DNA of 64,000 nucleotides, from assembly GCF_023078275.1 (NCBI RefSeq), contig NC_062976.1:1798001-1862000 (forward strand). Direction: 5' to 3'. The stretch comes from Leguminivora glycinivorella (Eukaryota; Arthropoda; Insecta; Lepidoptera; Tortricidae). Below the pieces are notes generated by a model. It worked only from the letters and a program-made list of their open reading frames with translations, was not told where the DNA came from and ran no database searches. This document shows positions 11,647 through 24,100 of the stretch, in pieces; position 1 is the stretch's first letter, and every line of letters begins with the position of its first letter. Both the position numbers and the translations under genes were made by a program.

Positions 11647-12255
11647 TACTACTACCTGTTTACTTCAACAAAGACAAACAAGGTTCAGACAAAGAGATCT
11701 GAAAGGTCATCGACACAGTTTCAGAAATTGGCCAAAGTTTTACGGGTCAGATTACAAATTGTCTACAAAAATCCTTGATTGCATTGACGCTTACGCCTAA
11801 ATCCTTTAATTTTCTATGAAAACATCGTTAATAATGACGTAAGTGAAGTTCTCTTAAGGTCCTAACTTCCGTAGTACATATTCGTCGTTAGGTTTGTTTA
11901 CATTTCCACCTTATTACAAAGAACTAAGGTGAATAATAAGGAACATATTTTGTCGTCGACTTGACTAATAGCAACACTTAATTGAACATAATTTGACCTT
12001 ACGTCCTTATAATAAGATTCACGATGTATCAGTGGACAGTAGGGATGGTATTATGTATCTATCTATTTCAGTAAGGTTGTGGCGCCAACGCGGCGCGAGC
12101 GACGCGCAGCGTCATTGGACCGGAGGAGTCGGATGGACGGCGTACATTGCTGCTTATGAAATTATTAATTATTGACGCCTTGTCCATTTTATTTTCAATT
12201 ATACCTACTATTTTTTAATCAAAGTCATATTTTACTATTTTTAAATGTAACATAA
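11647..12255. other. Intergenic, no recognised feature
   Basis: A short GC-rich island near 12080-12150 with GGCGCCAACGCGGCGCGAG, otherwise AT-rich. No gene or element could be supported. Confidence 0.4.
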
Positions 12256-12388
12256 GTGCGTTTTCACATTATCCGATCCGATATCGGATGTCGGAACGAT
12301 TTCAATAGTAAAAATCAAAGATGGCGACTTAAATGTATGGGATATCGGTCCTACATCCGATATCGGATCGGATAATGTGATAACGCAC
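12256..12388. mobile_element. MITE, family C copy 2 (133 bp)
   Basis: Ends GTGCGTTTTCACATTATCCG and TAATGTGATAACGCAC; both arms contain GATCCGATATCGGAT. Left flank TAA; the right flank no longer matches. Confidence 0.8.
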
Positions 12389-12801
12389 TGTCTAAACAGT
12401 AAGTACCTAAAATTTGACTTTAATTAGTTGTAGTTCAGCATGAATAGGATTGGATCCCCGGGCCTCGTCTTCACAGCTTACAGTTTGGTTGGTAAGACTC
12501 TTATTCATAGAAAAATACAACAAAATGCGTAAGTACCTAAGTAGGATTATTAAACTACCTGACATACATAAATTCATAGGAGTATGGTAAATCGTATTGT
12601 TCTATTATAGTTAAGTTGGTTCATCTCAAATGCATAGCAAAACTACTGAAAAGTTAATAAAAGACTGAAAAAAATATTCAACATTACAAATAAAAAATAA
12701 ACTAAAACATAAAAGCAGCAATGCATTCGGTACAGAATTCGCGCCCTAGCTCCCTATATCCCGGCAGTATCCCGACAGCTTCCGCGCTACGCGCTTCAGT
12801 C
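12389..12801 (+). promoter_or_regulatory. 5' flank / likely 5' UTR of the first beta gene
   Basis: The sequence upstream of the chosen start. The frame is open from 12706 and includes an upstream in-frame ATG at 12721; the segment 12730-12800 is probably untranslated leader. No TATA box could be assigned with confidence, and an upstream non-coding exon cannot be excluded. Confidence 0.35.
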
Positions 12802-15108
12802 ATGGGGCTGGAGAAGAGAACTATCAAGATTATTGTCATTGTTGTGGTCGCTGTAGTTATTCTTGGTAAGTTTTTCATTATCAATCAGCAATGTACTCGA
12901 TCCGGTCACTTATTTTTTGCCTCATTTCACTATGGAAACTTATTTGCTTAGCTAATGAAAAAAAAATAGTGTGACACCCTGAGACCTATTAAAAAATTAC
13001 TTGACGATTAAAGTTCTTGAGTGTACAGAATTCGCGCCGTTTATATGGTTTTTTAGCATTTTTTAAAAATATTCACGACATCGACATTCACGAAAATACT
13101 TTATTGTTTAAACTTTCCGCCTTTTTTAAAACGACGTGAGTACCTAAGTAATGCACTTGTATTGAAAATAGTTTGTTCGATTTTTTTTGATTGAGAACAA
13201 TAGAAGGTGTTTGCAAAAAAAATGTTCTACCTCGTAGAATATTTTAATTAGAGATGGGCCGAATATTCGGTAAATATTCGGTATTCGGCATATTTCTCAA
13301 TGTTCGTATTCGGCCGAATAGTTCGGTTACATTGCCGAATATAAATTACCGAATAAACAAGTAAACAAAGAGCGTAAATTGTTTCGTAATTCATCGGATA
13401 ATGACATCCTATTTCAGCATTCTAAGGTCCCTTTGGTAATCAAAGGGAGTACAAAATGCGTTAAAATATAAATAATAATTTTGTGAAAAAGTAAAAATAA
13501 CGTAGCGCGTAAACGTAACGTAGAAACAAAAATCAAAATTTTCTTTTGCACTAAATTATAGGAATATTAAGAGCCTTGGTAAGATAAATATATCCATTAT
13601 CAATTATTGAAATCGGAAATGGATCGGTCATAACCTTCGAAGAGGAGCTACCAACAGCGCCAGTATCGCGTTTGAGTGGCGGCCTCAAGGAGGAAAGCGA
13701 GCCCGCAAACGCCCCGTACACACCTGGAGGCGGAGCGTTGAGAACGAGCTGAGGGAATATGGACTGAGCTGGAACGAGGCCAAGGCGATGGCTCAAGATA
13801 GAAAGGCGTGGAAGGATCTTGTGGAGGCCCTATGCACCTATGGGGTGCCTTAGGACATACAACAACAACAATTATTGAAAAGTTTTTAACTTAGAGTTTT
13901 AAAATATGGCGCTACCGAATGTTCGGCCGAATATTCGTATTCGGCAAAGTCCGTATTCGGCCCATCTCTAAATTATTTTTATTCTATTTTCAGGACACGA
14001 GTTATTTAAGACCACGATTCTGGTCAACATTTTTTTTTTAACTTTTATAATTATTTACCTAAACTGACTTTTCAGTACTGATGGTCCTTTTTGCCCGCAC
14101 TAGGGCGAAAAGTGGTTCATTTCTTGTCAGGTCGAAACTTCGGAGGGCCATCTGAAAATCGGAGGGAAATCTGAAAAAGTCATATAATACACGTGCGAAA
14201 AGGAAATTCGTAACGTAACTCGTGTCGATTTAAACACTCCCTTCGGTACTGTTTTAATTTATCGCCACACGTTTAGAACTTCCTCTTTTCCGCACTTGTA
14301 TCGTAATGTACTATTATGTCGTCACAAAGATGTTGAAATGATTTCAGGTGGCTTACTGGGGCTTCTACTCGGCCTCTTGTTGTACCCGTATTATGTAGGT
14401 AAGTCCAGATTTTTATTAATTTTTTCTACTCCCGTACAGTTATTCGTCATTTAAAACCAGGACCTACGCCAAATCTTGGGATTAGTAGTCGTCATGAGCC
14501 GTGGGAAATGCCGGGTTGACGCAAGGAGGATGATGACTGTTATTCGTCATTTACAGGGTCGTGCATAGATCTTTATAACCCTACGCACATAAAAGATGTC
14601 AAGAAAAGTCTAGATAATCTATTCCCCAAAAAAACCGGCCAAGAGCGTGTCGGGCCACGCTCAGTGTAGGGTTCCGTAGTTTTCCGTATTTTCCTCAAAA
14701 ACTACTGAACCTATCAAGTTCAAAACAATTTTCCTAGAAAGTCTTTATAAAGTTCTACTTTTGTGATTTTTTTCATATTTTTTTAAACATATGGTTCAGA
14801 AGTTAGAGGGGGGGCACACTTTTTTTTCCTTTAGGAGCGATTATTTCCGAAAATATTAATATTGTCAAAAAACGATCTTAGTAAGCCTTTATTCATTTTG
14901 AAATACCTATCCAACAATATATCACATGTTAATAAATAATAAAAATATCAGCCCCCCCCCCCTTTACATGTAGGGGGGGTACCCTAATAAAACATTTTTC
15001 CCATTTTTTATTTTTGCACTTTGTTGGCGTGATTGATATACATATTGGTACCAAATTTCAGCTTTCTAGTGCTAACGGTTACTGAGATTATCCGCGGACG
15101 GACGGACG

Positions 15109-15160
<52 letters not shown>

Positions 15161-18100
15161 TGGCGAAACTATAAGGGTTCCTAGTTGACTACGGAACCCT
15201 AAAACCGCATTTACTGGTTTTACCAAAAATGGTGGAAAACGTCGAAATGATAGGGAAAACGAATAGAGAAAGTCTGGGGAGGTCATTGCCCAGGGGGCCG
15301 ATTTTTGAGTCTCACTGTCACTAAAATACCGGTTGAAAACGGTGAATTGCCTATTATTTTCAGTGACAATTTTCTGAATTCGAACGCCGTGAGACTCAAA
15401 AATCGGCCCCCAGCAGTTGGACACTAAAATACGCTAAATCGGCAGTTCTCGAAAAGTTTGTACAAAAATTAAGAAAAAAGTTAAATTTGTTTTTCTATTC
15501 CTTTTTGTTACCAAGATTTATTTCATGAATTGAGATTTTAATAAGTTTTCTCTAGTATCTATATTTTCTTAATTATAACAATTATCCTGTATATATCTCA
15601 CGAAAGTAGACTTATATTACGAAATGTTGGTAATAAAATAGGATCAATTAAAATTTTCTGACGTGGCTATGTACAAACTTTTTGAGAACTGCTGAAATCA
15701 AGCGCGGCTCCAGCTTCGTGCCCAGGGGGGGGTCACGTGGTCTATTTGTATGGCCCGCCTAGGCTCCAGGGGGGTCATGACCCCCATGACCCCCCCCGCG
15801 CATGACTGAATGAATATATAATATCAGTTTATCAATACATATTTAACACCTTATGTCATATAAATAACAAATCATATAGCGTAGGTCTTTTGTTAGACAT
15901 GACAAAAGCATACGAAAAAGTGTCTCATAAAATATTACTTACAATTGGTTTCAATCGTACCTAGAAAATCGCAGGCAATGTGTGGAAATAAATCACTTTG
16001 ACATAGCATCGAAAGAACTAAGAACTGTTGCATCCGATATACGTTACACAACATGTTCTATACCACAAGGCAGTGTGTGTGGATGCCTCCTATTCATAGC
16101 CTACATTAACGACCTACCGAAGGTCCTAGACAAGAACACGACCTGCGTAATGTTTGCTGACGACGTGTCACTGTTATTTGATTGCACAAACAGCGTTGAA
16201 TGTAACGACCACTTAAAAAGTGTTTTTAATAAAGTTAAAAATTGGCTTAGCGACCATAACTTAGAGATAAACTTAAATAAAACGAAAATTATGCAGTTCA
16301 AACCAGTACAAAAAAGACCTTTAGAACTTGACCTAGACCTAAATTCATGTAAAGTACAGGAAGTAGAAGAATTTAACCTTTTGGGGATAAAAATAGACTC
16401 CGGAGTAAATTGGAAAGCACATATTCAACAGATAAAAAGTAAAATGTCAAGATTTCTATATGCACTTCATGTACTAAAGTCAAATACAAATTTTGAATGT
16501 GCATTATCTGCATACTATGCAAATGCCTACTCTTGGCTATGCTACGGTGTAGTGCTGTGGGGTGGTTGCACCGAAGCCAAACAGCTATTTGTAATGCAAA
16601 AAAAGTGTATTCGCGTCCTGGCAAATGTGCGTTTTCCAAATAGTTGTAGTCCATATTTTGTCCAGTATGAACTATTAACATTGCCTTCTATTTACATACT
16701 GCAATGTGCTCTCTTTGTCCGCGAAAATCCCTACTTATTCGAAGTAAAACAAGATAAGCAGAGAACTAGGGAACAGTACAGAAATAAACTATTGGTTCCG
16801 AAATGTAAATTACAAATGTATAAAAATAGCCCACACTACAATTGTATCATTATTATGAATAAAATCCCAAATGAAATTAAACAAGAACCCCGATATGTGA
16901 TATTTAAAAACAAGCTAAGAAAACTATTAATTAATAAATGTTACTACTCTGTAAAAGATTTTCTTAATGATGACAATTTATCTAAATATATAAAAGAAGA
17001 AGCTGACTGACTGACTGACTGACATATCAACGCACAGCCGAAACCGCTGGTCCTAGAGATGTCAAATTTGGCACGTAGGTTCCTTATATAGTGTAGAGGA
17101 GCACTAAGAAAGGATTTTCCAGAATTCACCTACTAAGGGGGTCAAATGGGGGTTCAAAGTTTGTATGGGGAAACAAGATTAGTTTGACTATTTTATTCGA
17201 AACTTCACAGGAAGATTCCTTAAGACGTATGACTGAATACGTGTTTCAGGTTTTTTGAAAATTTAACCCCTAAAAGGGTGAAAAAGGGGTGATAAAGTCA
17301 AAAAATCAATATGGGTACCGTTTTTATGGTTTATCGGGTCGCTGATCACGATAAATACAACGTTTTTAAAATGTAACGAGGCGGAAGTGAAATACCTTCT
17401 CCCCTGTTGTGGTGCAATGGGGTTTAAATATCAAAAAAAAATATAAAAGAAGATATTGACTGACTGACTGACATATCAACGCACAGCCGAAACCGCTGGT
17501 CCTAGAGATGTCAAATTTGGCACGTAGGTTCCTTATATAGTGTAGAGGAGCACTAAGAAAGGATTTTTCAAAATTCGCCTCCTAAGGGGGTCAAATGGGG
17601 GTTCAAAGTTTGTATGGGGAAACAATGTTAGTTTCACTGTTTTACTCGAAACTTCACAGGAGGGAGGGTAAAAACATATGACTAAAGACATGTTTCAGGT
17701 TTTTTGGAAATCTAACCCCTAAAAGGGTGAAAAGGGGGTGACAAAGTCAAAAAACTAATATGGGTATCGTTTTTACGGTTTATTGGGTCGCTGATCACGA
17801 TAAATCTAACGAAGCGGAAGTGAAATACCTTCTCCCCTATTGTCGTGCAATGGGGTTTAAAAATCAAAAAATATATAAAAGAAGAAACTGACTGACTGAC
17901 TAACTGACATAATATATCAACACACAGCCGAAACCGCTGGTTCTAGAGATTTCAAATTTGGCACATAGGTTCCTTATATGGCGTAGAGGAGCACTACGAA
18001 AGGATTTTTCAAAATTCTCCTCTTAAAAGGGTGAAATGGGGTTCAAAGTTTGTATGGGGAAACAAGATTAGTTTGACTATTTTATTCGAAACTTCATAGG

Positions 18101-21100
18101 ACGATTCCTAAAGACATAACTAAATACATGTTTCAGGTTTTTTGAAAATTTTACACCTAAAGGGGTGCAAAGGGGGTAAAGTCAAAAACACAATATGGGT
18201 ATCGTTTTTATGGTTTATCGGGTCGCTGAACACGATAAATACAACGATTTTAAAATCTAATGAGGTGGAAAAGAAATTTTCTCTCCTGTTGTTGTGCAAT
18301 GGGGTTAAAATATCCAAAATAGCCATAAGTATAGGTTTAGTGTTTATCTTTACTTCTGGGTCAAGAGATTTCAAATTGACACGGAATTTCCTTAGAGGAC
18401 AACTAAGAAAGGATTTTTCAAAGTTCACCTCCTAGCACGATAATTTGACAGGGACAGGGACAGGGACAGGTACAGGGACAGGAACGGGATAGGGTTAGGG
18501 TTAGGGATAGGGATAGGGATAGGGATAGGGAAGGGATAGGGATAGGGAAAGGATAGGAATAGGGATAGGGATAGGGATAGGTGTAGATAAGGATAGGGAT
18601 AAGAATAGGGGACGGGGACGGGGATAGGGATAGGGGAGGGACGGGACGGGGACGGGGACGGGGACTAGGATAGAGATAGGGACGGGGACGGGGATAGGGA
18701 TAGGGGAGGGACGGGGACAGGGACGGGACGGGGACGGGGACGGGGACAAGGATAGAGATAGGGACGGGGATAGGGATAGGGGAGGGACGGGGACAGGGAC
18801 GGGACGGGGACGGGGACGGGGACAAGGATAGAGATAGGGACGGGGATAAGAATAGGGATTGGGGTCGGACTAATCGGTCGGCAATCGATATCTAGGCAGT
18901 GTAAAATGCAGGTGGCTCAGTGCGAAGGGATTAGTAAGTAGGCATCGGCGAGTATCCTGCATCCGTAATAACTATTACATTCAATGTGCTGTAAGAAGAT
19001 CGTTGTTTGCTTGCCTTTTATATGTTTACGTTTGCAATAATTATAAGAAAAATGGAAAAAATTGTAAGCGATAATGCAAGGAAGTACTTTTTACCCTACC
19101 GACCATAGCGTCGAGATACTGGCTATGTAGGTTATATGAAGTTTCCCCAGTATAAATATTTATATAGGTAAAATACAAACATATTCGTACCTACTACCTA
19201 CGCTGTGGTCGCTGTGTAACAAATTCTACAATCATTGCAAGAATTTCTTTTAAAACAATAGTAATATGTGTAAGGTACAGTCAGCCAAAAAAGTGGTTTA
19301 GGTACCACTTTTCGATCAATAGAGTCAAAAAGTGGTAAACCACTTTCTTGGCTGACCGTACAGCAAATGGATCAGTTACAATGGTCCCCCAGTCGAGAAT
19401 TGCCCCGCTTTACCTTAATCGAAGTAATCGCGGACAGATGTACCTACAAAGAAACCTATGGATCCAAATGAAAATCTTATTTTTTGTAAACGTTTCATAA
19501 GAATACTTTTATTACGCGGGCGAAGCTGCGGGTAAAAGCTAGTAATGTATAATATAACTGCGATAATTGATATATTTAACGTAGGTATTTATTCTCAATC
19601 AATAGCTAGACTGGATAATTTATATGATGTTCTAATTTAATTTATTATGTAATTTTAAATGCATTTTGTTATATTTTGTTTTTAACTAGTTATAAGTATG
19701 TTGTGTGCCCTAGCAGGGCGTCATGGACTGACATTTATAATATTATAACATCTTGATTTAATGTACATGACATTTACAACGAAATAAATGAATGAATGAA
19801 TATTGTTTTAATAGTGTTGGAGGTGTGGCCGCGTTCGGTGGACGACTACAGATGGGACCAGCCGCTCATCCAGTTTCGACCTGAGGACCCGGGATCCTTC
19901 CATCCTTGGATCCAGCGCACCAATGATTTCCTCAGAGGTAAGCAGCTGTTAGTGCGTTTTCACATAATCCGATCCGATATCGGATGTAGGACCGATATCC
20001 CATACATTTAAGCCGCCATCTTTGTTCATTGTTGCCTTTGAAATCCTTCCGACATGCGATATCGAATCGGATAATGTGAAAACGCACTAAGGTAAATTTG
20101 GAAAGACTGTCTAGAAGGTAAATCCGACCCTATGGAGCTTATTGTTCTTTTGTTGCTTCTAATAATTATGGTTTAATGTAAACACACTTACAGAAGGTTG
20201 ATAGAGCAAAAAGACTAAAGCTCTTTTTTTCCGACTTTGTCTGAAATACTGATATGTCTACGGAAAGTTTCCAAAATTCTGAAATTTTTACATAGGAAAA
20301 CTTCGGAAACTTTCCATAAGTATGTAAGTATGTATGGACAAATGTATGGATGGAAACTTTCCATTTCATAAATTTAAATTGCCTTTATTTTTCATGAAAT
20401 TTTCATGACTTTTTCAAGAAATTTAATGTTCTTTTGGAAATTTTCCTCAACTTGCACATCACTAGTTTGAAAAACATTGTAATTACCTAGAATTATCAGC
20501 GTTATTGTCCTACAATGGTCTCACAAACTTGACGTCATTATCGGGTCTAACTCGATTATCGACCTTTTATAAATGAAATAAAATTAATCATGGTCATCCA
20601 TCATCCTAGCAATAAAATTTATCATGGCAAGAACGGTGAAAATCTTTCGAGCTTAATAATTATATTCTTTCCCCTCAGTGTATGAAACAATGGTTCCCGA
20701 AAGCCCTCCCCGCGCACCTTGCACGACTCGCGAGCGCATGCATACAATGCCTCGACCCCCGGACTGCGACCAAGCCATGAGGAGATGGGACCCGTGTACC
20801 ATCGATATGGGATACGGGTACCCTATGGGCACACCTTGTGTGTTCCTGAGACTATCTCACGTTAGTATAATAACATACAATCACCTTTAGGACTCTGACC
20901 AAGCCATGAGGAGATGGGACCCGTGTACCATTGACATGGGATACGGGTACCCTATTGGCACACCGTGTGTGTTCCTGAGACTATCTCACGTAAGTATAAT
21001 AACATGCAATCATGTTTAGGACTCTGACCAAGCCATGAGGAGATGGGACCCGTGTACCATCGATATGGGATACGGGTACATGGGCACACCTTGCGTACGT

Positions 21101-24100
21101 GTTCCTGACACTGTCTCACGTGAGTACAATGCATACAATTTCTCGCTGAGACTATCGGGTATTGGCACACCGTGTGTGTTCCTGAGACTGTCTCACGTAA
21201 GTCCACGTCACGTATTTTAACCATATCCTAAAAATACCGAACGAACACAATCTGCGTAAGAATTGTTTAAATTAATAAAGTGTAAAGTTTCGCTGCCACC
21301 TTAGTTTGTCCGACTCTATTACAATTTGACAAAATCTGTACCGACCTTGAATTTTATTTTATTTCTTCGCAGATAAACTACTGGACACCGCATCCGTACA
21401 ACTATTCAATGAACCTCCACATCCCGCCTGAGATGCCCAAGCACATAAGAGAGGGAATGGTAAGACATTTACTTAAAACTCTGTGTTGGAAATCAGCAGA
21501 GGAACAGGGCACACAGGGAAGCCAGGCACTGGACACTGAGATTACGGGATGGCGAAATGATACTTCACATTTAAATTATATAGGGTCTATTTAGCTCAGT
21601 TAAACTGACACACTATACATTATAATAAAATTAATTAATCATGTGTGTAAAGGGCACGTATAAAAAATAATTAATTAAAATAAAGTAAACGGGGACGACA
21701 CAAATCTTACATGCTGCTGCTTGAGCGTGAGCTTAGAGAAAGAGAAAGATCTCGCTTTTCTTTTTAATACCATAGCTAATATATAGCATAGACAATCATG
21801 AATATCTATAACAGATGATCTATTATGTTCAACACGCCTCCTTATGCTTTATATTAGATAAAGATATAACGTGACACTGATACATTGGATAAATACTGAA
21901 GAAAAAAGTTATTACATCATATACACTCCAATCAGAAAAATGACTCTACATTTAACAAGTTATAAGTACTTAACTATTATGGATTAGAGTTTTTTAGTAA
22001 TACATTTCAGTTTCAGACCTTTTACAAATTTTAAATGCTTCTGTACACATAAGGGTTTAGTGAGCACATCGGCTATCATATCATCGGTACATAAGTATTT
22101 AACAACAAAGTTTTCCTCATGTATCAAGTCTTTAACAAAGTGGTACCGCAAGTCTATGTGTTTAGTTTTCCTATGAGAATATTCCTTGGCTAACAACAAT
22201 TTCTGTGCACTTTGATTATCATTGAATACACTGACACTAAATTGTTTATCAATAATTTCTGACAAGAAATTCTTAATAAAGCAAATGTCCTTGCAAACAT
22301 CAGATATACAAAGAAATTCACTCTCTGTACTAGAAAGGGCAACACATCGCTGTTTCCTTGCCTCATAGTTGATGACATTATTACCAAGTTTAACTACAAA
22401 GCCAGTATAAGACTTGCGGTCAGTTACATCATCTCCCCAGCTTGCGTCTGCAAAAGCGTTTATTTCAAAGTTCTTATCTTTCTCGAAATACAAACCATAA
22501 TTGATTGTACCGGCTAAGTATCTCAACACACGCTTTGCAGTCCGCCAGTGGTTTTCATCAAAACATGTACTGAACTGACTTAATTGGCTACATGCATACG
22601 AAATGTCTGGACGTGTACAGACAGACAAATACATAAGTGAACCAAGTAGTTGCCTATACTGATAAACATTGTCATCTAAAGGCTGATTAGACTTCTCTAA
22701 TTTGCAATTTACAGGTAGTGGAGTTGAAACTGGTTTACATTCTGACATATTGTAACGCTCAAGCAGTCGTTTAATATAATCATGCTGATCTAGAACAGTT
22801 ACATTATTGTACTTGGTAACATTCATACCTAGGCAATTTTTTAATGTTCCAAGGTGACGTATTTCAAAGTGCCGTTTTAGCAATGATGTAACTGTTTCAA
22901 TACAATTATTGTGAAAAACATAAAAATCATCGACAAACAACGCTATTATTATATACTCAGTCTCATTTTTCTTAACATACACACATGGCTCACATTTACT
23001 TTGCAAGAAACCATTATTAGCAAGCAATGTGTGTATTTTGATGTTCCACATTCGGCTAGCTTGTTTTAAGCCATATATACATTTTTTAAGTAAACACACT
23101 TTATTATTATTACTTTGGAAACCAGTTGGCTGTTCCATGTAGATTTTTTCATCTAACTCACCATTTAAAAAGGCTGTGGTGACGTCAATATGATCCATGC
23201 ACAAATCCAACTGATTTGCAATAGCAAACAAAATTCTCAAGGTTGAATGCCTAACCACAGGCGAATAGGTATCAGAATAATCTATCCCTGGTTTTTGACT
23301 ATAACCACAAGCGACAAGTCTTGCTTTATACCTATCTAGATTACCCGTGGAATCATATTTCTTCTTAAAAACCCATTTGTTTCTAACTATGTTTACATTT
23401 TGTGGACGATCAACTAATTCCCACACATTATTTTTAAGCATTGAGCCCAACTCATCCTCCATGGCACCATACCACTCGTCTTTCTCTGGTGAATTCATGG
23501 CATCACGGAACGTAAGTGGCTCACAAGATGAACTTGCCGCAGCAACGAGAGACGATATATGATAATCATTGTACCTCTCAGGAAGAGTACCTCGAGTACT
23601 CCGCACCGGGCGAGAGTTGGCCGGAGCAACAGGTGCTTCCACCAACGTCGGCTCGTAGTCCGAAGATGCCGAGAGTTGTGGCGGCGAGGTGACAGGGCTG
23701 GAAGGCACCTCATCCTCACCACCATCCTCGATGGAGTCCTCGGTCGTGCGATACAGCTCAGACAGAGGTGACTGCACTGGTGAGCTTGTCGCCTCCTCTG
23801 AAACAGTTTTAGAGTCTCGATTAGGTAAATTATAATTGACATCATTATCATCGTTTTGAACATTATTACAATTACTACTACCTAAACTAGTATCACAGTT
23901 AGTGTTCAAAACATCATTGCAGCAAGAATCATTAGCACTTTCTCTATTATTATTTTTAAATTGATTACTGTCATTAATAAAATTATCAAAAATAATAAAA
24001 TTTGCTCCATTTGCCGCAGCATTAGCATGTAAAAGATTTTTTTCTATAAATTTGTCCTCAAGGAACACAACACTCCTAGAATAAATAACCCTTGTAGGAT

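Noticed and set aside
12721..12801. Upstream in-frame ATG adding 27 residues to the first beta subunit
   Set aside because: The paralogue on the other strand starts exactly at the MGLEKRTIKI position and the first coding exon is then 64 nt in both genes; the extra residues have no counterpart.
18490..18506. TTAGGG words as an internal telomere
   Set aside because: Only two units inside an unrelated GGGATA minisatellite, and the lepidopteran telomere repeat is TTAGG.
18418..18825. Pro/Ser/Arg-rich open frames on the minus strand
   Set aside because: They follow the G-rich minisatellite in several frames at once; not genes.
23495..23863. Secondary frames within the copia element (several on both strands)
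   Set aside because: They overlap the intact Gag-Pol frame and have no recognisable motifs.
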